Positions 44,190-51,988 of a DNA stretch of 64,000 nt are shown piece by piece. Below the pieces are notes generated by a model. That model was not told where the DNA came from and made no database searches. It saw only the letters and a list, made by a program, of their open reading frames with translations. The stretch comes from Paenibacillus sp. NFR01 (GTDB taxonomy: Bacteria; Bacillota; Bacilli; Paenibacillales; Paenibacillaceae). How positions within the stretch are numbered: position 1 is the stretch's first letter; each line of letters opens with the position of its first letter. The translations under genes were made by a program, and so were the position numbers. The DNA is taken from positions 372,001 through 436,000 of the forward strand of contig NZ_FOIK01000002.1 of assembly GCF_900111565.1 (NCBI RefSeq), given 5' to 3'.

Positions 44190-45250
44190 CCGAATACCCC
44201 CTTCTTTCTAAGTTCCGGCGTCAATCCGAGCGTCACGAGCAGCGCATGAATTTTGTCATCCAGTTGCTGCAGCTCCCGCTTGCCAAGCGGCGGATTCTCC
44301 GGATAACCCGGATAATAGGGCAGCTCGAGCAGCAGTTCGCAGCCAAAGCGCTGCACCAGATTTTTGGGAGACAGCAGTTCCTCCGCCGTGCTGCGGTTGA
44401 TGATCCACTGGAAATCCTGCGGATGCAGATCCATATGTCCGGCAAGTTCCATAAGCGGCTGCAATCTCTGTTCATGGCGCGGGTGAGTCACCAGCATGCG
44501 CAAAGCGGAGCACTGCATCCCGACATACCACGCGGCGCTTTCCGGGATCGAGCCGCAATCGGCGACGAGCACGTCGGCGTATTTTCCGGCCTCGGCAAGT
44601 AAATACTCGATTTCTTCCTCTCGGTAATCCTGGGCTGCCAAATAATCGTAATTGCCAGGGAGGTAGGGATATCCGTCAAGCTTCACAAGATTCTCGAAAT
44701 CGATGGCTTGGAGCATTTTGCCGGTTAGGCGAGGCCTGAGCCTATCCAGGCTGACCGCCGTTTTGCGGTCATAACCGGGGTCATACAAATCCAGCCCCAG
44801 CAAGATTACTTTTTGTCCGGCCGCAGCCAGGCGTTTCGCGAACAATCTGGCCGTACTCGTACAGCCGACGCCGGGGCCCGAGCCGAAAAATCCGATCACA
44901 TTAGGCCGCTCCTCGCCGTCTTCCGCAAGGATGAACCTGAGCTTTTCGATGATCGCGCCAGAGGTGGATCGCGGCGGGACAAAGAAGATTCCCAGGCTCT
45001 CGCACAATAAATGCACCGATTGATAGCCGCGCACTCCCTTTTGCAAATACAGGTACAGGATCGTGGCCTGCGGATAATTTATCCGCAGCTCTCCCAGCGC
45101 AGACACCGGAACGGCCTCGCTGGTAAACATCAGCATATCCGGTCCGGTATGGACGGGATCCGGAAGACTGCTATGGGGAATAACCGTATATCCGGCAAGC
45201 TTAATCTCATTGACCGTCAACTGATCCACGCCAAGACTGAAAATTTTCAT
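44186..45250 (-). CDS. TadZ/CpaE-like protein of cluster A with degenerate P-loop
   Basis: 354 residues: a pseudo-receiver-like N-terminal part (about 1-110) followed by a MinD/ParA-type domain. The P-loop reads GSGPGVGC at 123-130, so the invariant lysine is a cysteine, and ATP hydrolysis is doubtful. Downstream LLGLDLYDPGYDRK near 155 and VLVADCGS near 225 keep the fold's switch-like segments. TadZ proteins place the pilus machine at the cell pole. A clear AGGAGGG site precedes the ATG. The cluster B paralogue keeps an intact SGGSGKTT. Confidence 0.75.
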   Translation of the reverse strand: MKIFSLGVDQLTVNEIKLAGYTVIPHSSLPDPVHTGPDMLMFTSEAVPVSALGELRINYPQATILYLYLQKGVRGYQSVHLLCESLGIFFVPPRSTSGAIIEKLRFILAEDGEERPNVIGFFGSGPGVGCTSTARLFAKRLAAAGQKVILLGLDLYDPGYDRKTAVSLDRLRPRLTGKMLQAIDFENLVKLDGYPYLPGNYDYLAAQDYREEEIEYLLAEAGKYADVLVADCGSIPESAAWYVGMQCSALRMLVTHPRHEQRLQPLMELAGHMDLHPQDFQWIINRSTAEELLSPKNLVQRFGCELLLELPYYPGYPENPPLGKRELQQLDDKIHALLVTLGLTPELRKKGVFG

Positions 45251-45262
45251 ATGGCATCCCTC

Positions 45263-45973
45263 CTATTTCACCCTGACGATCCACAGTTGTTTGCCCTGCT
45301 CCAAATATCGGCCCAGCAATTCGCCGTCGGATTTCTTGAGCTTTAATTCCGGTACGGCAACTTTGCCGGTAGAGGTAAAACGGTTGTTAACGTTACCGTC
45401 CTCGGAGTCGAGCACATCGTTGTTATCCTCCGTACGCACGTAATTTACCGTTACATCGCTCAGAAACAGGCTTGTCGCCGGCTCCGGCGGCGTAGCAGGC
45501 TGCAGTTCCTCCACGGGAACGTTCTTGATGTCTGCATCGACGAGATACAGGTCCACCTTATCCCGGCTCCGCAGCGAACCGTTAATCGCATAGATCGCTT
45601 CCTTCGGGATCGGGAAAATCCCTTCATCGCCCTGCGGTTCCAGATCGCTGACATCGACCAGTGGCTCGGTCAGAATGCTTCCATCCATCAGGTCCACATT
45701 CGTAATCTTGTGCACGACCTGCTCATAGGCCGTGATGGCGCCTGCTGGAATATCTTTGGTCTGCACGGAGTCCAGATAAAGGTCTTCACGCTTCAGTTCA
45801 ACATTTTTGGGCAAAAAGCCGTTATCCGGGGCTTTCACTTTCACTACGGTCTTTGACAATACAAAGGGCTTGATGTACAAGTCATAACTGAGTAGTCCGC
45901 CAAAACCGAGTATCAAAATAAGAACCGCCAATATATAGTTGCGCTTAAGCAGCGGCCTGCCACGGGTTGCCAA
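45263..45973 (-). CDS. CpaB/RcpC-like SAF-domain protein, first gene of cluster A
   Basis: 236 residues: one membrane helix (about 12-32) and an outside domain with the beta-clip SAF fold (LPKNVELKREDLYLDSVQTKDIPAGAITAY, seen around residues 50-80, then DGSILTEPLVDV). RcpC/CpaB proteins bridge Tad machines to the wall or outer layer. TTG start at 45973 with GGGGAGGAA seven bases upstream; the frame extends to 46012 but would cross the purU terminator. Cluster B has no such gene, which matters for how the two clusters relate. Confidence 0.75.
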   Translation of the reverse strand: MATRGRPLLKRNYILAVLILILGFGGLLSYDLYIKPFVLSKTVVKVKAPDNGFLPKNVELKREDLYLDSVQTKDIPAGAITAYEQVVHKITNVDLMDGSILTEPLVDVSDLEPQGDEGIFPIPKEAIYAINGSLRSRDKVDLYLVDADIKNVPVEELQPATPPEPATSLFLSDVTVNYVRTEDNNDVLDSEDGNVNNRFTSTGKVAVPELKLKKSDGELLGRYLEQGKQLWIVRVK

Positions 45974-46001
45974 GCGTATTCCTCCCCTCTCTGATGGAAC
46001 G

Positions 46002-46037
46002 AAAAAAGGCATCCTGGCGCCTAAAGGCCAAGATGCC
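46002..46037 (-). terminator. Terminator of nfo-purU
   Basis: GGCATCCTGGC and GCCAAGATGCC form an imperfect stem followed by six T on the minus strand. It separates purU from the start of cluster A, so cluster A needs its own promoter or read-through. Confidence 0.85.
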
Positions 46038-46077
46038 GGTAGAATGCTTTTCCACCAACTAGCGATTTATAGTTGAA

Positions 46078-46977
46078 TCAGTTGAAGACCACCGTCTTAT
46101 TGTGATGGACAAGAATCCGGTCTTCGATATGCCATTTGACTGCCCGGGCGAGCACGACTCGCTCAATGGTCCGGCCAATGCGCTTCAGCTCATTGACGTC
46201 GTCGCGGTGACTGACCCGCTGCACGTCCTGTTCGATAATCGGGCCGCCGTCGAGCTCTTCAGTGACGTAGTGGGCAGTAGCGCCGATGATCTTCACCCCG
46301 CGCTGATACGCCTGCGCATACGGCTTGCCTCCGACGAACGCCGGCAAAAACGAATGGTGAATGTTGATGATCCGGTGCCGGTAATGCTCGATAAAAGACG
46401 GCGAAATAATCTGCATATAGCGGGCCAGAATGATCACGTCGATATCCGCCCCAACCACTTCCAGCTGACGTTTCTCCGCCTCCGCCTTGCTCTCCGCAGT
46501 CACCGGAATATGATGGTACGGAATACCGAACGATTCCACGTATTCCTTCATATCCAGATGGTTGCTGACTACAAGCGCGATATCGGCATCAAGGTCCCCG
46601 GCCTGCCACTGCCAGAGAAGTTCTACCAGACAGTGATCTTCTTTAGAGACGAAAATCGCCAGCCGCTTCTTATGGCTTACATTAAAGATCTGCCACTCCA
46701 TTTTGAAACGTTCGGCAACGCCTCCGAACTTGGTACGCAGCTCTTCGATCCGTTTATCCAGCTCGGGCAGATCGAATTCAATCCGCATAAAAAACATTCC
46801 GCCGTCCGGGTCCATCGTATACTGGTCCGATTGCACGATATTTGCGCCATGCTCGAACAAAAAATGCGACACGGCGGCCACGATTCCGGGACCGTCTGGG
46901 CAGGAAATCAGCATCCGTGCCCGGTTGGGGTGACTGGCGCCAGGCGCCTGTCCGCTTTTAACATGTACTTCCGTCAT
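46078..46977 (-). CDS. purU: Formyltetrahydrofolate deformylase
   Basis: 299 residues. Hydrolyses 10-formyl-THF to formate and THF, balancing one-carbon pools. An N-terminal ACT domain (ARMLISCPDGPGIVAAVSHF, residues 20-39) is joined to a formyl-transferase domain with ARYMQIIS, the catalytic NIHHSFLPAFVGGKPY near 225 and ELDGGPIIEQD near 258 (active Asp). It follows nfo by 44 bases, in one transcript, and ends at a strong terminator. Confidence 0.95.
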   Translation of the reverse strand: MTEVHVKSGQAPGASHPNRARMLISCPDGPGIVAAVSHFLFEHGANIVQSDQYTMDPDGGMFFMRIEFDLPELDKRIEELRTKFGGVAERFKMEWQIFNVSHKKRLAIFVSKEDHCLVELLWQWQAGDLDADIALVVSNHLDMKEYVESFGIPYHHIPVTAESKAEAEKRQLEVVGADIDVIILARYMQIISPSFIEHYRHRIINIHHSFLPAFVGGKPYAQAYQRGVKIIGATAHYVTEELDGGPIIEQDVQRVSHRDDVNELKRIGRTIERVVLARAVKWHIEDRILVHHNKTVVFN

Positions 46978-47021
46978 TTCTTGCCCATCCTCTCATCTGC
47001 TCAAGCTTACTGTAGCTTCGG

Positions 47022-48149
47022 TTATGCGTACGCCAACGCTTGTTTGCCGGCCAGCCAGGCGATCAGCCGGTGATTCACGGCTTTTTCGTCAAGCTGCGGG
47101 AACAAGTTTGCAGCCAGCACTTCGTCGTACAGACGCTCCAGCGGTTCGCGCGGATCGGCTTTTTTCGCTTTAGCATCGTTCTTCAGCAGGCTCCACACAT
47201 CCAGCACATATTTGCGCGACTCGATCTCCTTTTTATCAAAGAAAGCATGCAGTTCTTCCACCTCGCGGAGGAATTGCTCGCCAAAACGCTCCTTCACATT
47301 GCCGCGCAGCAGGGCGATCTCCACCTCGTACATCGGCTGAACCTTTTTCGCATCCTTGCCGATCCAAGGCGTCTCGAGAATAAACGGCAACCCGGCCAGC
47401 AATTCATGGTGGACCACTTTGTTGATCGTATCAAAGCCAATCCAGCCCGAGCCGATCGGGGTATGGCGGTCTTTGCCCGCGCCGCGCGGATTTTTGCTGT
47501 CATTGATATGCACGACGCCAAGGCGTTTGAGGCCGATCGTGTCGTCAAACTTGCGCAGCACGCCGTCCAGATCATCCACGATATCATAGCCGGCATCATG
47601 GATGTGGCAGGTATCGAGGCAGATGGACAAACGTTCGTTATGTACAACCTTGTCGATGATTGAGGCAATCTCCTCGAAGCTGCGGCCGATTTCTGTGCCT
47701 TTTCCCGCCATCGTCTCCAGTGCAATATGCACCTCGGTCTCATGGGTTCCGTTCAGCACTTCGTTCAGCCCGTCGGCAATCCGCTGCACGCCGTATTCGG
47801 CATCCTTGTCCGTAAATGCGCCCGGATGCAGCACGATATGCTTCACCTCCAGTGCATGGGTGCGGCGGATTTCCTCTTGCAGAAAATCAACCGCCAGCTG
47901 GTAGGTGTTCTCTTTGTAAGAGCCCAGATTGATGATATACGGGGCATGGACGACAATCTCTTCGACCCCGTTCTCCTTCATCGTCTGTTTGCCCTCTTCA
48001 AGGAACATCGATTCGATCGGTTTACGCCGCGTATTTTGCGGCGCGCCGGTATATATCATAAACGAAGTGGAGCCATACTCATTTGCTTCATTGGCCGCGC
48101 TCAGAAGACCCTTGTCCGCGCAGGACACATGGGAACCGATTTTCAACAT
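47022..48149 (-). CDS. nfo: Endonuclease IV with C-terminal extension
   Basis: 375 residues. Zinc-dependent apurinic/apyrimidinic endonuclease. [11 protein letters not shown] near 68, [10 protein letters not shown] near 107, the [13 protein letters not shown]lu near 143, [13 protein letters not shown] near 176, [18 protein letters not shown] near 212 and ILETPW near 257 keep all zinc ligands. The family normally ends near 280-297 residues. Here about 80 extra residues (from [11 protein letters not shown]) form a charged helical tail that I do not recognise. Confidence 0.92.
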   Translation of the reverse strand: MLKIGSHVSCADKGLLSAANEANEYGSTSFMIYTGAPQNTRRKPIESMFLEEGKQTMKENGVEEIVVHAPYIINLGSYKENTYQLAVDFLQEEIRRTHALEVKHIVLHPGAFTDKDAEYGVQRIADGLNEVLNGTHETEVHIALETMAGKGTEIGRSFEEIASIIDKVVHNERLSICLDTCHIHDAGYDIVDDLDGVLRKFDDTIGLKRLGVVHINDSKNPRGAGKDRHTPIGSGWIGFDTINKVVHHELLAGLPFILETPWIGKDAKKVQPMYEVEIALLRGNVKERFGEQFLREVEELHAFFDKKEIESRKYVLDVWSLLKNDAKAKKADPREPLERLYDEVLAANLFPQLDEKAVNHRLIAWLAGKQALAYA

Positions 48150-48345
48150 GCCTTAACCCTCTTTCCTTCACGAATTATCCCCTATTCTACCGTGATTAAG
48201 GAAATAAATCTAGGCGAGGGCCGTCCCGGGTAGACAACCGTTTGCCGTACAAGCACAGATTTCTTTGAACTTCCGCCGAAAAATGCGTTATACTGGGAAT
48301 GAAAAGGATGTTGTGACAATCATCACTGTCAAAGGCGGTGTACGA

Positions 48346-48810
48346 ATGATTACAGGCACGCTGTTTCTTTTCTTATCCGCTGCGCCGAGCGGCTGGTTTA
48401 TGAATTCCATAGCTTTCTGGACGTTTCTGCTGCTGGGCAGCATGTGTATCGGCGGCTATTTCATGTTTCGTAAATTCCTCAAGGTACTCCCCAAAGCCGA
48501 CGGCAAATCCAAGCTGGACTGGCAAAACTACTGGGTCGAACGCAGCAGGCCAATGTGGAGCGATGAAATGAAGTCTTTTCTGGATCAGCTGGTTCAACCG
48601 GTTCCCGGTCCGTTCCGCGACATCGCCAAACATTCCATCGCCGCAGAAATCGGCAGGATCGCCATTGAGAGCAACGCCGAAGCCGTAACCCGCGAGCACT
48701 GCATTAAAGGGTACATTGCGGCCACGCCGCGGCGTGACAGCCGCTTCCTGATCACGTTTCTGGAGAAAAACGGCATCGACTATGCCCCTTACCGCCACCT
48801 GATCAAATAA
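48346..48810 (+). CDS. DUF2621 membrane protein
   Basis: 154 residues: two hydrophobic helices (about 3-15 and 20-42) and a cytoplasmic domain with KLDWQNYWVERSR near 54 and the conserved PRRDSRFLITFLEKNGIDYAPYRH end, split here into landmarks PRRDSRFLITF and GIDYAPYRH. This matches the DUF2621 family of Bacillales. Function unknown. AAAGGCGG before the ATG at 48346 sets the start. It is the only plus-strand gene between the two Tad clusters and is convergent with cluster B. Confidence 0.8.
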   Translation: MITGTLFLFLSAAPSGWFMNSIAFWTFLLLGSMCIGGYFMFRKFLKVLPKADGKSKLDWQNYWVERSRPMWSDEMKSFLDQLVQPVPGPFRDIAKHSIAAEIGRIAIESNAEAVTREHCIKGYIAATPRRDSRFLITFLEKNGIDYAPYRHLIK

Positions 48811-48825
48811 TTCGCCGGGCAGGCA

Positions 48826-50418
48826 TTAAGCCGACCGGAAGATATAACGGCCTTTAATGATCGAAAACTGAACCCCATCGGTTAGGGGATACTCTTTATA
48901 CGGCACCATCACCTCGCCCTGATAAATCGTCCCGTTGCGGGAATCCAGGTCTTTTAATATAAAACCGTCCGTTCCGCGGGAAATTTCAACATGCACCCGT
49001 GAAGCGCCTTCCGAATTCTCCACAAATTGCGCCACTTCGGCGGAGCGGCCGATGATAAAGCTTGGGCGGTTGATCTCGATCTTCTCGGGATAGCCGCCCT
49101 CATCCTCATGGACTCGTTCCAGATGGGGCATTCGCCGTGCGGAGGCGCCCGTTGAGGCCTCAGGTGTCCCGCGGGATAACTGGGTCGTTGCCGCTTCGGA
49201 CATTGCCGGAAAAGGCGCGCCAAGGGATTTCATTCCGTGATCACCAAAGATATGCTCCACCGCAGGAGTAGATTTTTCCGACAGAGGCAACCCGGGCCGG
49301 CGTTCCAGCGGCGGGGCTTCGCGTTTAACCGGCTCAAGAGTTGAGCCGAAGTCATATCCAAAGGTCTGCCCTGCCGCTTCTTCTCCTTCATCAACCTCCT
49401 CCGTATCGCCGACTCCCCATCTCCAACGATTGCTCCAAATCATCCAGCACGCTGCCGCGATACACAGACTGCCTGCTATGCAGACGGTAAGCCACAGCAT
49501 TTGGGGATGGCTAAAGTAGAGGAACTTCCACAGCAGAGCCATTGCAAGGACTCCCGCCAGCAGCGTATAAGTTTTATGCGGAGATGAGCCTGTTTCTTCT
49601 GTATCCTCCGCTTCAACGTCCGTAGCCTCCCCGGAAGCCTCAGCCTCTGGACCCAGAGAATAATGAATCAGCCACGGCGGACGTTGCACCTCCTCATCCA
49701 TCGGAGCAGTGCGGCTTCGCTCTGTTTTCCGCTCTGCTTTCCTTTGTTCCGGCGGAATCTCTTGTTCCTGGAACTCAGAAGGAGCATGCAAGCGCGTACC
49801 GTCAATGCTGTCTTCCGGCGCTTCTCTTCTTTGCTGCTCTAATGGAAGGCTTGTCAACAGCTCCGCAAGCAGCAGCTTCAATCCGGCCGGCGAAAAATCA
49901 GCATCCCCGCAATATTTCAGCAGCCGCTGTATGCCGTTTCCGGCAAGCTCCGTGATTGCTGTCATCAGCGTCATCACCAGCATCTGCAGCGACACTCCCG
50001 CCCCGGGCAACTCGGCAAGCTGCACAGGTACATACGTCAAATGCGCTTTCCCGCCGTTCAGCGGCCCCTCGATAAAGATGTAATCGGCATGAAGTGCATA
50101 AAGTTCGGGCTGCAGCATATACAACTTGCCCTCGTCCATAGCTCCCGCAATCTGCAGCAGCAGACCGTAAAACGAGGTCATGTCCAGTTTTTCGCTCTTG
50201 AGCAAATGGCTGAGCATTTTCCGGCGGGATACGGCGTATTCAAGCGTAATCTGCAGGTCGACTTCACGCAGCATCAGCCGCAGATGATGTCCGATGGAGC
50301 TCCCCATCAGCATACGGGCCTGAACCATGTTCATCTGCTCCGCCGTCAATCCGCTTGGACTGCGCAGCAGCATGGATATACCGTCTTGCTGGATAAAATC
50401 GCACTGAAGTCCAAACAC
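48826..50418 (-). CDS. DUF6382 / FHA-domain protein, last gene of cluster B
   Basis: 530 residues: a DUF6382-type N-terminal domain (about 1-190) seen in Tad loci of Firmicutes, a charged linker, two membrane helices (about 285-330), a second linker and a C-terminal FHA domain (about 445-525) with FIIGRSAEVAQFV, SRVHVEIS and LDSRNGT. FHA domains bind phospho-threonine, so pilus activity may be tied to Ser/Thr kinase signalling. No kinase is encoded nearby. GTG start behind GGGGGG. Confidence 0.85.
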   Translation of the reverse strand: MFGLQCDFIQQDGISMLLRSPSGLTAEQMNMVQARMLMGSSIGHHLRLMLREVDLQITLEYAVSRRKMLSHLLKSEKLDMTSFYGLLLQIAGAMDEGKLYMLQPELYALHADYIFIEGPLNGGKAHLTYVPVQLAELPGAGVSLQMLVMTLMTAITELAGNGIQRLLKYCGDADFSPAGLKLLLAELLTSLPLEQQRREAPEDSIDGTRLHAPSEFQEQEIPPEQRKAERKTERSRTAPMDEEVQRPPWLIHYSLGPEAEASGEATDVEAEDTEETGSSPHKTYTLLAGVLAMALLWKFLYFSHPQMLWLTVCIAGSLCIAAACWMIWSNRWRWGVGDTEEVDEGEEAAGQTFGYDFGSTLEPVKREAPPLERRPGLPLSEKSTPAVEHIFGDHGMKSLGAPFPAMSEAATTQLSRGTPEASTGASARRMPHLERVHEDEGGYPEKIEINRPSFIIGRSAEVAQFVENSEGASRVHVEISRGTDGFILKDLDSRNGTIYQGEVMVPYKEYPLTDGVQFSIIKGRYIFRSA

Positions 50419-50433
50419 CAGAGAATCCCCCCG

Positions 50434-50940
50434 TTAATAGTAGATATAAGCGCACAGGAAACCCGGGACTACAGCCAGCATAAAAGGGAATCTGAGTCGC
50501 TCCGGCCCTTCCTTTAACAATCCCGGACTTCGCAGCAGCAGGAATACGGCAGTTTTACCGAGAATCCTCCGGACCGTACGCATCGCTTCCCGGCGCCACA
50601 GAACGATCATCCAGCCGATAACGGCACCGAATAAAACGGAATAGATGACGACCTGAAAAGAAAAGAACATTCCGCCCCAGGCACCGATTGCGGCAAACAG
50701 TTTTACATCCCCTGCGCCCACGGCGCCCATGAAATACATGGCCAGCAGAATAGCAAACCCGGTTAACGCTCCAGCCAAAGCCTGTCCGAGTCCCGGAAGC
50801 CCGAGTAGCAAACCTTGTAGGAGCAGCCCTGAAGCCAGAGCGGAAACCGTAATGACGTTCGGTATTTTCATGGACCTTAGATCGGTGGCAAAAGCGGCAG
50901 CTAAAAAGGGGAGAAAGCCCCAAAATGCCCACACAGCCAA
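50434..50940 (-). CDS. tadV: Prepilin peptidase (TadV/CpaA, A24 family)
   Basis: 168 residues, six hydrophobic helices. The catalytic Asp pair is D20 (FATDLRSMKIPN) and the GAGD motif at 75-78. It lacks the N-terminal methylase domain, as in TadV. Cleaves the Flp pilin and pseudopilin leaders. TTG start at 50940 with GGGAGGG; a GTG two codons later is possible. The only prepilin peptidase in the window. Confidence 0.93.
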   Translation of the reverse strand: MAVWAFWGFLPFLAAAFATDLRSMKIPNVITVSALASGLLLQGLLLGLPGLGQALAGALTGFAILLAMYFMGAVGAGDVKLFAAIGAWGGMFFSFQVVIYSVLFGAVIGWMIVLWRREAMRTVRRILGKTAVFLLLRSPGLLKEGPERLRFPFMLAVVPGFLCAYIYY

Positions 50941-50964
50941 TTCGTTCCCTCCCTTCGCCGGAAC

Positions 50965-51960
50965 TTATTTTTTTTTTACGACTTCAAACTCCGCTTTCAG
51001 CGTTGTTCCATCATCGAGTGTGATGACAAACGTCCAAGTTCCCGGTGTTGTATTGACGCCAATCTTCCATTCCCACTCGATATAACCTTGATCATCCGCC
51101 TGTTTCCAGCCCAGATATTTGGCGGTGCTTTGCCCGCTTTTGTAAAAAATGGCCAGGTTTGCCGATATGCCGGGCTTTACCTTCGCCCGAATCTTCCCCT
51201 GATGGTTAGCTACGCCGGGATTCGGTTTCTCTAACACCGTAATGCCAATGTTTTGTCCGCTGTCCGAACCGCCGGTGCCTGTCCCTCCGGATTCATCCGT
51301 CGCACCGATCCAGATCCGTTCGGCACTGCTTGCCTCCAGCACAAGGCTCTTATTTAAAAAGGGAACTTTCATCGGCAAACGGTAGCTGAGTACCAGACCA
51401 AAATACGGCCGGGTTCCTCCCTTTAAGTCGGGAACCATCACATTGGATACATGGATCCGGTCATATTCCAGCCATTCGGAAGCAAGATAGGGCCGCAGCA
51501 GCGGCTTGACCGCCAAATCAAGCGCCGCTTCCGAAGCTCCGGCCTGCAGCTTTTGCAGCGGCGCCTCACCCTTGGCCAATAAATCGCCGACCCACTCATC
51601 CAGCGGACTTGGCAGCTTCTGCGCATACGTTCCGGCCCATTCTTCGACCGACAAACGCGGCAGCGTCCATTTTCCCGTTGCAGACGTCTCCGAACTTCCG
51701 GTGCTCCCTGTTGCTTCAGCAGCCTGTGTTTTGTCGTTTTTCCATTTCTCCGCAGCGAGCGCTGCCGGATACATATGGCTGGCAACCATTTTAACGGTAT
51801 CCGAAGCTGTAGCTTGCAGCGCCGTGGAATATAGGGTCATCTGAATAATAAAAATTAGGAACAATACAAACAACAGAAATGCCGGAAGCACCATAGCGGC
51901 TTCAACAACCATGCTGCCGTCTTCTATCCGGCGGAATACCGCCTTACTCCTCCGGTCCAT
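50965..51960 (-). CDS. TadE-like pseudopilin with C-terminal Ig-like domain
   Basis: 331 residues. The prepilin-like start EDGSMVVEAAMVLPAFLLFV (residues 13-32) has Glu at the usual place in the helix of TadE proteins. The extracellular part runs to about 225, then a linker and a beta-sandwich (KIRAKVKPGISANLAIFY, then TPGTWTFVITLDDGTTLKAEF) closes the protein. Pseudopilins of this class are thought to modulate pilus assembly or act as tip subunits. GGGAGGGAG precedes the ATG. Confidence 0.85.
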   Translation of the reverse strand: MDRRSKAVFRRIEDGSMVVEAAMVLPAFLLFVLFLIFIIQMTLYSTALQATASDTVKMVASHMYPAALAAEKWKNDKTQAAEATGSTGSSETSATGKWTLPRLSVEEWAGTYAQKLPSPLDEWVGDLLAKGEAPLQKLQAGASEAALDLAVKPLLRPYLASEWLEYDRIHVSNVMVPDLKGGTRPYFGLVLSYRLPMKVPFLNKSLVLEASSAERIWIGATDESGGTGTGGSDSGQNIGITVLEKPNPGVANHQGKIRAKVKPGISANLAIFYKSGQSTAKYLGWKQADDQGYIEWEWKIGVNTTPGTWTFVITLDDGTTLKAEFEVVKKK

Positions 51961-51988
51961 CTCCCTCCCCCTATTTGAGAAATGCCTC

